From NCBI RefSeq assembly GCF_036802865.1, contig NZ_DAIRVK010000005.1, positions 196,975 to 260,974 on the forward strand: a DNA stretch of 64,000 nucleotides, written 5' to 3'. Positions within the stretch are counted from its first letter, which is position 1, and the number at the start of each line of letters is the position of its first letter. The position numbers and the translations under genes are program-made. This document shows positions 26,117 through 35,105 of this stretch, one piece after another. The DNA comes from Sulfurospirillum sp036802865 (lineage in GTDB: Bacteria > Campylobacterota > Campylobacteria > Campylobacterales > Sulfurospirillaceae). A model generated the notes under the pieces. The model was not told the origin of the DNA. It worked only from the letters and a program-made list of their open reading frames with translations, and did not search any database.

Positions 26117-26702
26117 AAAAGTGTATCTGCTTCGCCATGGGCACATTGATAATGGAAGCGAAAAAAAGTATTTGGGTAAAACCGATGTACCGCTTGATGT
26201 TCTAGGTTTAGAGCAAGCCCGTTTATTGTGTGATTATTTTAAAGCAATTCTTGTTGAGACTATTTTTACAAGCCCTTTAACACGATGTGTGCAAACGATT
26301 CAACCGTTGTGTGAAGATAAAAAAAAGCACTATCACATTGTCAATGCATTTTGTGAGATAGATATGGGAGATTGGGAAAATGTACCAATGGCTTACATTC
26401 AGTCACACTTTCCCAAACTTTATGCCCAAAGAGGTGAAAATTTAGAACATTTTACTCCGCCCAATGGTGAGAGTTTTCATGTTATGGCAAAGCGTGTAAG
26501 AGATGCCTTTGATGCTATTACACATCATGCTAACGGAACAATACTTATCGTTGCTCATGCCGGTGTCAATCGAATGATTCTCTCACAAATACTGGGTATA
26601 GCCATTAACGATATGTTTAGCATCGAACAACCTTACGCGTGTGTCAATGAATTGACATGGGATTATCAAAGTATGCAGTGGATATACCGAAGAGTTTTGT
26701 AA
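26109..26702 (+). CDS. histidine phosphatase (phosphoglycerate mutase-like)
   Basis: A 197-residue enzyme with the RHG motif VYLLRHGHIDNG at the N-terminus, the second conserved block TSPLTRCVQT and the later VAHAGVNRM with the distal catalytic His. Such enzymes dephosphorylate small phosphoesters; the CobC alpha-ribazole phosphatase branch is similar in size. It is the last gene of the aldehyde oxidoreductase array, overlaps the preceding gene and is followed by a perfect terminator. A substrate linked to the molybdenum cofactor or to the ligase product is possible but not shown by sequence. Confidence 0.85.
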   Translation: MVEKVYLLRHGHIDNGSEKKYLGKTDVPLDVLGLEQARLLCDYFKAILVETIFTSPLTRCVQTIQPLCEDKKKHYHIVNAFCEIDMGDWENVPMAYIQSHFPKLYAQRGENLEHFTPPNGESFHVMAKRVRDAFDAITHHANGTILIVAHAGVNRMILSQILGIAINDMFSIEQPYACVNELTWDYQSMQWIYRRVL

Positions 26703-26729
26703 AGAGGCTTTATATGTAAAAGCCTCTTT
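26701..26729. terminator. bidirectional terminator between convergent genes
   Basis: A perfect 11-bp stem, AAAGAGGCTTT (26701-26711) and AAAGCCTCTTT (26719-26729), overlaps the stop of the histidine phosphatase gene. T-rich sequence flanks both sides, serving the array and the CNNM gene. The left arm plus loop recurs at about 28398-28416. Confidence 0.8.
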
Positions 26730-26743
26730 GTGTCTTAACGCGT

Positions 26744-27820
26744 TTAGTTTACTTTCGCTTTTTCGAGCTTTTTGCGCTCGACTTTCATGCGGTCTTGGAA
26801 CTTTTTACTTCTATCTTTTGCAAACACTTGCATGTCTTCAACTTCATCCATCTCATCGACGATTTCAACACCCAAAAGTGTCTCAATGGCATCTTCAAGC
26901 GTTACAACGCCAGCTGTTTGTCCGTAGCTGTCAAAAACGATAAAAAGGTGTGTTTTACGTTTGACAAATTGGTCGATCAGGTTTGGTACAGGAAGATTTT
27001 CAGAAACCATATGCACTTCATGCGCAATGTCTTCCAGTGTAATTTTATCGTGGTCTTCCACACTCTCTTCTAAGATTCGTTGATTGAAGGCAATACCCAC
27101 AACATCGTCCAGTGTCTCGCCAAAAACAGGAATACGCGAGTGGATGTACATACGGTCATCTTCAATGGCTTCTTCAATGGTAGTGGATGAGGGCAATGCA
27201 AATACAACACTTCGTGGTGTCATAATATCTTTTGCTTTAATATTTTTAAGTTTTAAAAGATTTTCAATGAGATCACTCTCTTTACTTAAAATAGAACCAT
27301 CTTTTTCACCCATAGCAACAACAGCCATGATTTCATCGCGTGAAAAATTTGGATGTTTCTTCTTGTTTTTTGAAATGAAGTTGGTCAAGAGTGAAGAAAG
27401 CCACACAAAAGGATACGTTAGTGTCACGAGAAATGAAATCGTATAACCTGAGGGTATAAGCAATTTTTTCCAGTAAAGCGCACCAATAGTTTTTGGAATA
27501 ATTTCTGCAATATATAAAATCAGCAATGTAACAACAAATGCAACAGCTGTTTGCCATTCATTTCCAAAAAGAATCTGCGCTTGCGCACCTACACCGGCAG
27601 CACCCATAGTATGGGCAAAGGTGTTAAATGTCAAGATAGACGAGATTGGCACGTCGATATTGGATTTGAGATCTTTGAGCATAGCAATGGCATTTTCGTT
27701 ATTTTCTTTTGGAAGGGTTTCTATATAAGAATCAGTGCTTGAAAGCAAAACAGCTTCTAAAATGGAGCAGAGAAACGAGATAAATAAAACGATCGAAAGA
27801 TAGACAAGAAGTAGGGTCAT
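26744..27820 (-). CDS. CNNM/DUF21-CBS family protein (TlyC/CorC-like)
   Basis: A 358-residue membrane protein: a DUF21/CNNM domain with four helices (1-190), then a pair of CBS domains (about 195-320; DIMTPRSVVFALPSS and VFDSYGQTAGVVTLEDAIE). Proteins of this kind mediate or sense Mg2+/Co2+ transport; the older name hemolysin is misleading. It lacks the C-terminal CorC_HlyC domain and ends in a charged tail (KDRSKKFQDRMKVERKK). The 112-bp region upstream is relatively GC-rich but no known metal riboswitch is recognisable. Confidence 0.88.
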   Translation of the reverse strand: MTLLLVYLSIVLFISFLCSILEAVLLSSTDSYIETLPKENNENAIAMLKDLKSNIDVPISSILTFNTFAHTMGAAGVGAQAQILFGNEWQTAVAFVVTLLILYIAEIIPKTIGALYWKKLLIPSGYTISFLVTLTYPFVWLSSLLTNFISKNKKKHPNFSRDEIMAVVAMGEKDGSILSKESDLIENLLKLKNIKAKDIMTPRSVVFALPSSTTIEEAIEDDRMYIHSRIPVFGETLDDVVGIAFNQRILEESVEDHDKITLEDIAHEVHMVSENLPVPNLIDQFVKRKTHLFIVFDSYGQTAGVVTLEDAIETLLGVEIVDEMDEVEDMQVFAKDRSKKFQDRMKVERKKLEKAKVN

Positions 27821-27932
27821 GATAGACTGCCTAGAGTAAGGGGTAAGCTACAACTACGCGAGTCTGGTTCACTTGGGGACATTCAGAATTCCTTTAAAAT
27901 ATTTTGTGTTGTATTATAGCATAAACATGACA

Positions 27933-28298
27933 CTACTTTATTACAGGCACAAATGTAAGCGAGAGTGAGTTCACGCAATGACGGGTGTTTTTAGGGGTCA
28001 TACCTTCACCTTCAAAGACATGTCCTAAGTGCGCTCCACACGCATTGCAAAGGATTTCTGTGCGCCTACCATCGCGGTCTATCTCTCGTTTAATGGCTCC
28101 TTGTATCTCATCATCAAAACTAGGCCAGCCACAGTGTGAATTAAACTTGTCATTGGAGGTGTAAAGGGGTGCATTACAGCGTTTACAGAGGTACGTTCCT
28201 TTCTCATCAAAGCTGTTATAAAGCCCAGAATAGGGCATCTCTGTGCCTTTATGCAGGATGATGCGTTCTTCTTCAGGTGTCAGTGGATTGAATGGCAT
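27933..28298 (-). CDS. msrB: peptide-methionine (R)-S-oxide reductase
   Basis: A 121-residue enzyme reducing methionine-R-sulfoxide in proteins. I start it at the ATG at 28298, preceded by AAAAGGAG at five bases; an upstream in-frame codon at 28334 lacks a ribosome site. Zinc cysteines are Cys38/41 (CKRC) and Cys84/87 (CNAC). Other motifs are HCGWPSFDDE and the catalytic Cys108 in RHCVNSLSL. There is no signal peptide, so it works in the cytosol. It stands alone, without msrA. Confidence 0.93.
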   Translation of the reverse strand: MPFNPLTPEEERIILHKGTEMPYSGLYNSFDEKGTYLCKRCNAPLYTSNDKFNSHCGWPSFDDEIQGAIKREIDRDGRRTEILCNACGAHLGHVFEGEGMTPKNTRHCVNSLSLTFVPVIK

Positions 28299-28336
28299 AA
28301 ACACTCCTTTTGGATTTGATGAAAAATTGTGCAAAG

Positions 28337-28364
28337 GAGGTTTTAAAAATAGCGAGAAAACCTC
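28337..28364 (-). terminator. hairpin terminator downstream of the potassium uptake operon
   Basis: GAGGTTTT (28337-28344) pairs with AAAACCTC (28357-28364), extended by AAAG/CTTT with one bulge. Read on the minus strand it follows the TrkA-type gene and overlaps the msrB upstream region. Confidence 0.45.
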
Positions 28365-28420
28365 TTTAATTGTCCAATGTTATAACATGGTTCTATTAAA
28401 AGAGGCTTTATATGTAAAGA

Positions 28421-29083
28421 TTAGCTTTCAAGTTTCGTAAGATTTCTCAGCTTCTCGATGAAGGTTTTCTTGCCTATAAAAGCAAGCATATCGTTTTCGC
28501 GAATTTTATAGGTTTTTTCAATATCAAACATCCAGTTGTCGCGTGTTTTGCAGGCAATGAGATGGATTTCATTTTCAAACATTTGCTCAACATCTTTGAT
28601 TGTTTTCCCAATAAGAGACTTCGTAACTGAGAATTTGGCGATTTTAATCGTACTACTAAAATCAACTTGGTCGATGACCACATTGCCAACAAGGTTTTCA
28701 ACCAATTTTTTAGCAGATTCACGTTCAGGGTAAATAACTTTAAAGGCACCAAGACGCGCCAAAATCTCGCCGTGTGTCAGCGTAATGGCTTTAGCAATAA
28801 TGGTTTTATTGTCCAACTCTTTCAGTGCCATTAGCGTTAAAATACTCGCCTCAATGTTTTCCCCAATGCTAATAATAACTGTATCAAGGCCTACAACACC
28901 TGCTTCTTGAAGGGCCTTAATGTCTGTACTGTCTAAAATCATAGCATCTTCAATGTATTCACTAATGACTTGTATTTTGTGTGGATCGTTGTCAATGGCG
29001 ATGATGTCCATGCCTTGCTCAGCCAATCCTTTAGCAATGTGAAAGCCAAATTTGCCCAAGCCTATGACGGCGTATGTTTTCAT
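28421..29083 (-). CDS. TrkA/KtrA-type potassium channel regulatory subunit
   Basis: A 220-residue cytosolic RCK protein: an NAD/ATP-binding Rossmann domain with GLGKFGFHIAKGLAEQG near the N-terminus and AIDNDPHK, then a C-terminal RCK_C/TrkA_C domain (FSVTKSLIGKTIKDVEQ). It gates the membrane subunit encoded immediately upstream; the two genes overlap by four bases. Its size, with a single RCK unit, matches KtrA more than the double-length TrkA of enteric bacteria. Confidence 0.92.
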   Translation of the reverse strand: MKTYAVIGLGKFGFHIAKGLAEQGMDIIAIDNDPHKIQVISEYIEDAMILDSTDIKALQEAGVVGLDTVIISIGENIEASILTLMALKELDNKTIIAKAITLTHGEILARLGAFKVIYPERESAKKLVENLVGNVVIDQVDFSSTIKIAKFSVTKSLIGKTIKDVEQMFENEIHLIACKTRDNWMFDIEKTYKIRENDMLAFIGKKTFIEKLRNLTKLES

Positions 29084-30411
29084 AATAAAATCCTTCCTTC
29101 AGGGTATTGTATGTGTTTAATTTTTTCTCTTCCCATAATGAGAAATCCAAAGGCGAAAATACCCATACGTCCGATGAGCATGAGTGCTATAATGAGTGTT
29201 TTACCAAAGGTACTAAACTTTTCTGAAAGACTTAGTACATCGCCATTTCCAACCGAAACTCCTACCGTACAAAAAGCTGAAACGACTTCAAACAGCGTTT
29301 GCATAAAATTCGTTTTTTGTGTTTCGACTAAAATGATCGTTGATGTGATCGCTATAAAGGATGCAACCAAAATGATGGCAGAAGAGCGGTTGATAATTTC
29401 AGGTGCAATGGTACGTTTAAAAGCATGGGGTTGTTGGTTGCTAATTTTAATGGTGTGGATGGTTGCAATGATAAGCACAGCAACGGTTGTAATTTTAATA
29501 CCACCAGCGGTACTGCCTGCACCTCCACCGATCATCATATAAATGGTTGAACAAAAAAGTGATGCGTCACTGAGTTGGGAAAGATCAAGACTGTTAAAGC
29601 CAGAAGTTCTAAAGTTGACAGAGAGAAAAAAGCTGTTAAGCAATCCATGATACCACGTCATATTGGCAAAAACGCCTTTGTTGTCCCATTCAATCGCTAA
29701 AAAAAGCAGAGTACCTGAAACAATCAGTATGAGTGTTCCTACAAGGGTGATTTTCGTGTGCGCTGAGATCATAAAACGCTTGTGTGTCGCTTTTGCATGA
29801 AGTTCAACCAACACCAAATAACCAATACCCCCTAAAATGATAAGAAGTCCAACGGTCACTAAAACGGTGAAATCGGTTTGATAGCCTAGAAGATTGTCTC
29901 TAAATGTTGAAAAACCCGCATTATTGAAAGCTGCAACGGAGTGAAAGATGCCTTGCCATATAGCTTTAGGCAATGGCATATGTGTTGCAAAACGCAGGGT
30001 TAAGATAAGTGCACCAAGGGACTCGATGATGAGTGTAAAGATAAACACTTTTTGAAGAAAATTTTGAATGTCTAAATTGGAGGAATAGTTCAAGGAATCT
30101 TTTGCCATATTTTTTTCATGGATGTTGAGATTTCGCTTCATAAACAAGAAGAAGAGGGTGACAATACTCATATAGCCTACACCGCCCACTTGCATGAGAA
30201 TTAAAATGACAAATTGTCCAAAAAATGTGAAGTCTTCAGGTGTGATTTTGACAACAAGCCCTGTTACACAGGTTGCTGATGTTGAAGTAAAAAGTGCATC
30301 GATGAACGCTAATTTCCCGATGTGGGCAAAAGGAAGCATCAATAAAATAGAGCCGATAAAAACAACCGTAAGATAACTAAAAAAGATAATCCGCAAGGTC
30401 TTTTGATTCAT
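29080..30411 (-). CDS. TrkH/KtrB-type potassium uptake membrane subunit
   Basis: A 443-residue membrane protein of the superfamily of K+ transporters, built from four pore-loop repeats. Filter-like segments include SATCVTGLVV, AAFNNAGFSTFRDN, NFRTSGFNSLD and AFCTVGVSVGNGD, each with the conserved Gly. Together with the RCK subunit it imports K+ driven by the membrane potential and possibly Na+. The gene is first in the two-gene operon and divergent from the TonB-dependent receptor gene. Confidence 0.93.
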   Translation of the reverse strand: MNQKTLRIIFFSYLTVVFIGSILLMLPFAHIGKLAFIDALFTSTSATCVTGLVVKITPEDFTFFGQFVILILMQVGGVGYMSIVTLFFLFMKRNLNIHEKNMAKDSLNYSSNLDIQNFLQKVFIFTLIIESLGALILTLRFATHMPLPKAIWQGIFHSVAAFNNAGFSTFRDNLLGYQTDFTVLVTVGLLIILGGIGYLVLVELHAKATHKRFMISAHTKITLVGTLILIVSGTLLFLAIEWDNKGVFANMTWYHGLLNSFFLSVNFRTSGFNSLDLSQLSDASLFCSTIYMMIGGGAGSTAGGIKITTVAVLIIATIHTIKISNQQPHAFKRTIAPEIINRSSAIILVASFIAITSTIILVETQKTNFMQTLFEVVSAFCTVGVSVGNGDVLSLSEKFSTFGKTLIIALMLIGRMGIFAFGFLIMGREKIKHIQYPEGRILL

Positions 30412-30512
30412 TCAGTTCCTTCTTCGTAACCAAATTGATTACGAATCTTTTTCTACATTTTTTATGCATCTATTGTACCAAATTATAGCGGTATTGATAA
30501 GTTTTTTAGTGC

Positions 30513-30524
30513 TTACATGTAAAG
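30513..30524 (+). repeat. TTACATGTAAAG motif, copy 4
   Basis: Exact TTACATGTAAAG in the 195-bp spacer between the divergent potassium uptake and TonB-dependent receptor genes. Confidence 0.6.
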
Positions 30525-30606
30525 ATCAATTCTTATGTAACATAAAGATATATGAAAACAGTTACTTTTTGGATAAAATATTTTTCCCAAATTTTAAGGA
30601 GAATAT

Positions 30607-32580
30607 ATGAAAAATCTGAAAGGATTTAGAGGAAAGTATTTTAGTCTAGCGGCTATACTTGCTTTAAATGCTACGATTGCACTTGCAAGTGAAGGGCAAA
30701 GTGTCGTAGATAATGAAAAGCAACTCAATACGCCAAAAGCTGAAGCGTCCTCTGAAACAACAGAAGTGCTCGAAGAAAGCAGTGCACCTGTTGTGGTGAT
30801 CTCAAAGAAGATCAAAGAAAAAAAGTCTGAAGTATATACTGCTTCCAAATCCTTGGTCAGTGCGACCAATGTCACCGATAACGTTACGGTTATCACCTCC
30901 GAAGAACTTTCTCTCAAAGGCATTACTTCTGTTACTGAAGCGCTCAATACTATTCCTGGTATTAGTATTACGTCACAAGGAGGGTTAGGTAAATTAAGCA
31001 GTGTTCGTATGCAAGGTATGAGCAACCAATACACACTTGTCATGGTTGATGGTGTCCGTTATAACGATCCTAGTAGTCTTTCTGGTGCAGATTTTAGTCA
31101 TCTTTTAGTGGGTGATATTGAGCGTATCGAAGTTATTAAAGGTGCACAAAGTGGTGTTTGGGGCGCAGATGCAGCAGCTGGTGTGATTAACATTATTACT
31201 AAGAGTGCACAAAGTGGGACACATGGAACTGCAGGTGTAGAAGTTGGAAGTTACGGACGTAGAAGTATGAACACTTCCATTTCACATAAAACTGATAAAT
31301 TTGATGCTATGCTCTCTGTGCAACGTGTTACAGAAGATGGGTTTACTGCATATGCACCAAGAAATGAAGATATAGATAAATTTGAAAAAGATGGTTATCG
31401 CAATACGACAGTTAATCTTAAAGCAGGTTATTGGATTGATGAATCTAACCGTATTGAAGCAGGCTATCATGATATTAACGCTTTAAATAATTATGATGCT
31501 TCTGACCCAACAACTTGGATAATGGATCCAAATTCTATTCAACGTGGTGATTTTCGCCAACGATCGGGCTATTTAACGTATAAATATTTTGTAGCAAATC
31601 ATGCTATTGAAACAACACTCTCTCAAAGTACCTTTACAAAAAAAGAATTAGATGAAACAACATCTGGAAATTTACGTGACTATGAGGGGAAAGTCCCTTC
31701 GGTAGAAGTAAAAGATACATGGAAATACTATGACAATAGTACATTGGTTTTTGGTGGCAGTTATGAAAAACGAGAACTAACCTATACTGCTGTTGGAGAT
31801 AGTGAAAAAGAACGAGATGAAAATTCAAAAGCTCTTTATATCAATAATACAAATAAATTAGGTAATGTTGTTCTAAATGAAGCGTTACGTTATGATAAAT
31901 TTAGTGCATTTGATGATAAAACTACAGGTAAAATTGGTGCAAAATACCTTTTTAGCGATCAATTTAATATTTATACCAACTATGGAACAGCGTATAAAAC
32001 ACCTACGATGTTTGAAATGATCTATCCATGGTTCCCTAATTCATCAAATTTCAATTTAAAACCTGAGAATATCAAAAGTTTTAATATGGGTATGCAATAT
32101 GCTGGGTTTAATATGAATTTTTTTAGAAATGAAATTGAAGATCTGATCAGATTCCGTTCAACAAAGTATGTTAATATTGATGGCACTTCTGTGTTTAGAG
32201 GCATTGAACTTTCTTATGAGCAACAGTTGTTCAATTCTCTACTTATGGGTGCTAATTATACCTATGTTGATGCAGCAGATAAAGATGGTAATAGATTGAC
32301 AGATATTCCTCGGTACCAATCGTCTTTATATGCAACGTATATGCCAATTAAACAAATCGCTATGAACGTTAATGGAACATATATTGGGTCTCGTAAAGAC
32401 TCTTCAACAGAAGAAACAGGAAACTACTTCGTAGCCAATACCAAAGTCACGTATCATGCTACCAAAGATTTAGATGTCTATTTTAAAGTCAATAACCTCT
32501 TTGATCGCTACTATCAAACCGTTTATGGCTATGCTTCGGCTGAGCGAAGCTATTATATGGGTGTTGAGGCGAAATTCTAA
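30607..32580 (+). CDS. TonB-dependent outer-membrane receptor
   Basis: A 657-residue outer-membrane receptor. A signal peptide ends near ALAS (about residue 28). The plug domain contains NVTVITSEELSLKG, EALNTIPGISITSQGG, VMVDGVRYNDP and RIEVIKGAQSGVWGADA. The beta barrel ends with aromatic EAKF. Plug and barrel length resemble BtuB/FepA-type receptors. The ligand could be a siderophore, heme or cobalamin; the B12-dependent MetH in the window makes cobalamin conceivable, but nothing in the gene decides it. I saw no clear Fur box or cobalamin riboswitch upstream. AAGGAG precedes the ATG. The stop overlaps the next start (TAATG). Confidence 0.9.
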   Translation: MKNLKGFRGKYFSLAAILALNATIALASEGQSVVDNEKQLNTPKAEASSETTEVLEESSAPVVVISKKIKEKKSEVYTASKSLVSATNVTDNVTVITSEELSLKGITSVTEALNTIPGISITSQGGLGKLSSVRMQGMSNQYTLVMVDGVRYNDPSSLSGADFSHLLVGDIERIEVIKGAQSGVWGADAAAGVINIITKSAQSGTHGTAGVEVGSYGRRSMNTSISHKTDKFDAMLSVQRVTEDGFTAYAPRNEDIDKFEKDGYRNTTVNLKAGYWIDESNRIEAGYHDINALNNYDASDPTTWIMDPNSIQRGDFRQRSGYLTYKYFVANHAIETTLSQSTFTKKELDETTSGNLRDYEGKVPSVEVKDTWKYYDNSTLVFGGSYEKRELTYTAVGDSEKERDENSKALYINNTNKLGNVVLNEALRYDKFSAFDDKTTGKIGAKYLFSDQFNIYTNYGTAYKTPTMFEMIYPWFPNSSNFNLKPENIKSFNMGMQYAGFNMNFFRNEIEDLIRFRSTKYVNIDGTSVFRGIELSYEQQLFNSLLMGANYTYVDAADKDGNRLTDIPRYQSSLYATYMPIKQIAMNVNGTYIGSRKDSSTEETGNYFVANTKVTYHATKDLDVYFKVNNLFDRYYQTVYGYASAERSYYMGVEAKF

Positions 32581-33140
32581 TGAAACTAAACCTACGACCT
32601 TACCTTTGGTATAAGCTACTCAATTCTCTCTTTTTTGGGCTTGCGGTAGGTAGTGTTTTTGTGCTTTACACACCGCTTGAGCCTTCCGTGTTTTCATTAG
32701 GAGGCATTGGGTTAGCCGTAGGTTTACTGGTCGTGGCAAAAGTGTACGAGAAGATGATGAATCTTCTCGTCTTTTACCGCATCACTCTTTTAGTCGAGTT
32801 TTTGGCATTATTGATTATTGTCAGTTTTCTCATCTTTCAGTATAGCTATACCAATGTTCTTTTTATCTACATCTCATACCAACTTACGTTTGTATTTGGT
32901 AATTACCTTATGCGTATGGAAACGCTTGCACTTAAGCGTACAACGTTGCTCTCTTTTGCAGATGTTGTTAAACAACAAGGCTATCTTGCGGGGATGGTAA
33001 TTTCGTATCTTTTTTACAAAATTGTTGAATTTTTTGGCATTCTAAATAAAGAAACCCAAGTTTATTTTCTGCATAGTCTGCTTTTGGTAGTCCAAATCGT
33101 AATTATTTACTGTGTTTTGAAAGCATTTCGTTCACGTTAA
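32580..33140 (+). CDS. membrane protein of unknown function coupled to the TonB-dependent receptor
   Basis: A 186-residue protein with about six membrane helices and short basic ends, not recognised. It starts on the last base of the receptor stop codon (TAATG), so translation is coupled and a role in the same uptake process, for instance an inner-membrane helper, is likely. The pattern loosely recalls half of a major-facilitator protein, but the length is too short for a complete one and no truncation scar is visible. Confidence 0.7.
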   Translation: MKLNLRPYLWYKLLNSLFFGLAVGSVFVLYTPLEPSVFSLGGIGLAVGLLVVAKVYEKMMNLLVFYRITLLVEFLALLIIVSFLIFQYSYTNVLFIYISYQLTFVFGNYLMRMETLALKRTTLLSFADVVKQQGYLAGMVISYLFYKIVEFFGILNKETQVYFLHSLLLVVQIVIIYCVLKAFRSR

Positions 33141-33199
33141 GCCTCTCTTTCAGGAAGAAAGATTACAATAAAGCTAATTTGAAATAGTAAGGATTGTGC

Positions 33200-35095
33200 T
33201 TGCATCGTGAAGAAAACACGTTGTTTCATATGTTTATTAAGACGTATGAGCAGAACAAAGAGAAGAAAGCCTTTATCTATAAGGTAGCAGATAAAGAATT
33301 TGAAGTGAGTTATGAAAAGTTATTTGAGGATGTTTTGGTTCTTTCTCGAGCTTTTAAAGCAAAAAAGATCGAGAAAGGCTCTAAAGTTATGTTTTTGTGT
33401 GACAACCGCTATGAGTGGATGGTCACAGATTTGGCACTTGTTTCACTTGGAGCGATAAGTATTCCACGTGGATGCGACACTCCTACACAAGAGCTTGAGT
33501 TTATTCTTTCTCATTCTGGGGCAGAATTTCTGATCGTTGAAGACGAGCAAGTCTATATTCGACATGAGATGATGCTGAACGGGTTGAAACTCAAAGCTAT
33601 TTTTATTTTGGAAGCTCCCAAAGTTCACTCACTTTTAAGCAATATTTATTCATACAAAGATATTTTAAAAGACAGAACGATTCATCATAATGAAGTTGAA
33701 ATGTTTATAACAGCGGGTAAAGATATTGTGGATGAAGAAGATATTTGTACCCTCATCTACACTTCTGGAACAACTGGAACTCCAAAAGGGGTTATTTTAA
33801 GCCATAAAAACATTATGTACAATGTTCGTGAACTGCCCCCATTGATTGCACTTGAGAGCAGTGATGTTTGGGTTTCTATTCTTCCCTCATGGCATATTTT
33901 TGAGCGAGCAGCAGAGTATGTGGCTCTTTCTCAAGGATGTTGTACTGTTTACTCGACCATCAAGACCTTTGCGGCCGATTTAGAGCATTATAAACCGACT
34001 ATCGTAGCAACCGTTCCAAGGCTTTGGGAGTCGATGTACACAAAGATTATTACAGCTTTGGAGAAAAAAGATCCTAAAAAAGCTAAATTGTTTAATAAAC
34101 TTGTTGCGATTTCAGCTGCATATAACCAAGCAGAACGTGTTTTAAAAGATGAACTTCCTTGTTTTGAAAAACGTTCATTTCTCTTTACGTATAAAGATAA
34201 AACGATTGCTTTTTTTAAGTGTTTACTGCTTGCCCCTCTGAATGCCTTTGCAAAGAAAAAATTAGCACTGGTGCAAGCAAAATTTGGTGGAAGACTACGA
34301 CTTGCCGTGAGTGGTGGTGGAGCTTTGCCTGATTTTTTAGATACTTGGATTGATGCGATTGGGATTCGCATTGTCAATGCCTATGGTATGACTGAATGTG
34401 CGCCAGTGATCGCAGGACGCGCACTAAGCTGTTATACTTTTTCGACATTAGGACTCCCGACCAAAGATACTGAGCTTAAAATTGTCAATAAAGAAGGCGA
34501 TCAACTTGGTGCGGGTGAAGTGGGTGAGATTTGGGTGAGAGGCGAGCAGATAATGCGTGGATACTATAAAAACGCCGAAGAAAATGCAAAGTCTTTCACC
34601 GAAAAGGGCTTCTTTAAAACGGGTGATCTTGGTAAATTGACACTGAGGGGTGAATTAGTCATTACAGGTCGTTCCAAAGAAATCATCGTACTTGCCAGTG
34701 GCGAAAATGTTGACCCTAGCCGGATTGAATCGACCATTTCAATGTTGCCATTTATTACCGATGCTATTTTAGTTGGGCATACTAAAAAGGGTCTTGGTGC
34801 ACTGATTGTGCCTGATTTTGATAAGCTCAAAGAGTATGTCGCGGTACATTTCAACAAAGCAGTTCATAACATTGAGCAAGTGATGGAAGATAAACAGATT
34901 GTTGCGAAGATCAAAAGTGAAATGAACGATCTGTTGCATCAAAGACAAGGGTTTAAACCATTTGAAAAACTACAAAATATTCATTTTTTAGAGAAAGAAT
35001 TTACCGTAGGTGAAGAACTTACCAATACACTTAAAAAGAAACGTCACGTTATAGAAAAAAAATACAAAGAGATTATCGACAAATTTATTCATTAA
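33200..35095 (+). CDS. long-chain fatty acid-CoA ligase
   Basis: About 631 residues. I place the start at TTG 33200, six bases after TAAGGA; a TTG at 33194 would abut the ribosome site. It is an ANL-family adenylating enzyme with YTSGTTGTPKGVILSHKN (ATP loop), VNAYGMTECAPVIAG and FKTGDLGKLTLRGE. It resembles the large bacterial FadD15/long-chain ligase type with an inserted helical region after the ATP loop (FEKRSFLFTYKDK). It activates fatty acids to acyl-CoA, here perhaps for membrane lipid recycling. The metallo-beta-lactamase gene follows after ten bases. Confidence 0.88.
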   Translation: MHREENTLFHMFIKTYEQNKEKKAFIYKVADKEFEVSYEKLFEDVLVLSRAFKAKKIEKGSKVMFLCDNRYEWMVTDLALVSLGAISIPRGCDTPTQELEFILSHSGAEFLIVEDEQVYIRHEMMLNGLKLKAIFILEAPKVHSLLSNIYSYKDILKDRTIHHNEVEMFITAGKDIVDEEDICTLIYTSGTTGTPKGVILSHKNIMYNVRELPPLIALESSDVWVSILPSWHIFERAAEYVALSQGCCTVYSTIKTFAADLEHYKPTIVATVPRLWESMYTKIITALEKKDPKKAKLFNKLVAISAAYNQAERVLKDELPCFEKRSFLFTYKDKTIAFFKCLLLAPLNAFAKKKLALVQAKFGGRLRLAVSGGGALPDFLDTWIDAIGIRIVNAYGMTECAPVIAGRALSCYTFSTLGLPTKDTELKIVNKEGDQLGAGEVGEIWVRGEQIMRGYYKNAEENAKSFTEKGFFKTGDLGKLTLRGELVITGRSKEIIVLASGENVDPSRIESTISMLPFITDAILVGHTKKGLGALIVPDFDKLKEYVAVHFNKAVHNIEQVMEDKQIVAKIKSEMNDLLHQRQGFKPFEKLQNIHFLEKEFTVGEELTNTLKKKRHVIEKKYKEIIDKFIH

Positions 35096-35105
35096 AGGGG
35101 CTATT

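Noticed and set aside
14776..26702. Selenocysteine (in-frame TGA) in the array
   Set aside because: All genes read through to normal lengths without internal TGA and show no truncation at conserved cysteines.
27821..27932. GC-richer leader before the CNNM gene, possibly a metal riboswitch
   Set aside because: No M-box, yybP-ykoY or other known consensus and no convincing stem set could be found by eye.
30412..30606. Fur box or cobalamin riboswitch before the TonB-dependent receptor
   Set aside because: No GATAATGATAATCATTATC-like sequence and no B12-box could be recognised; only the TTACATGTAAAG motif stands out.
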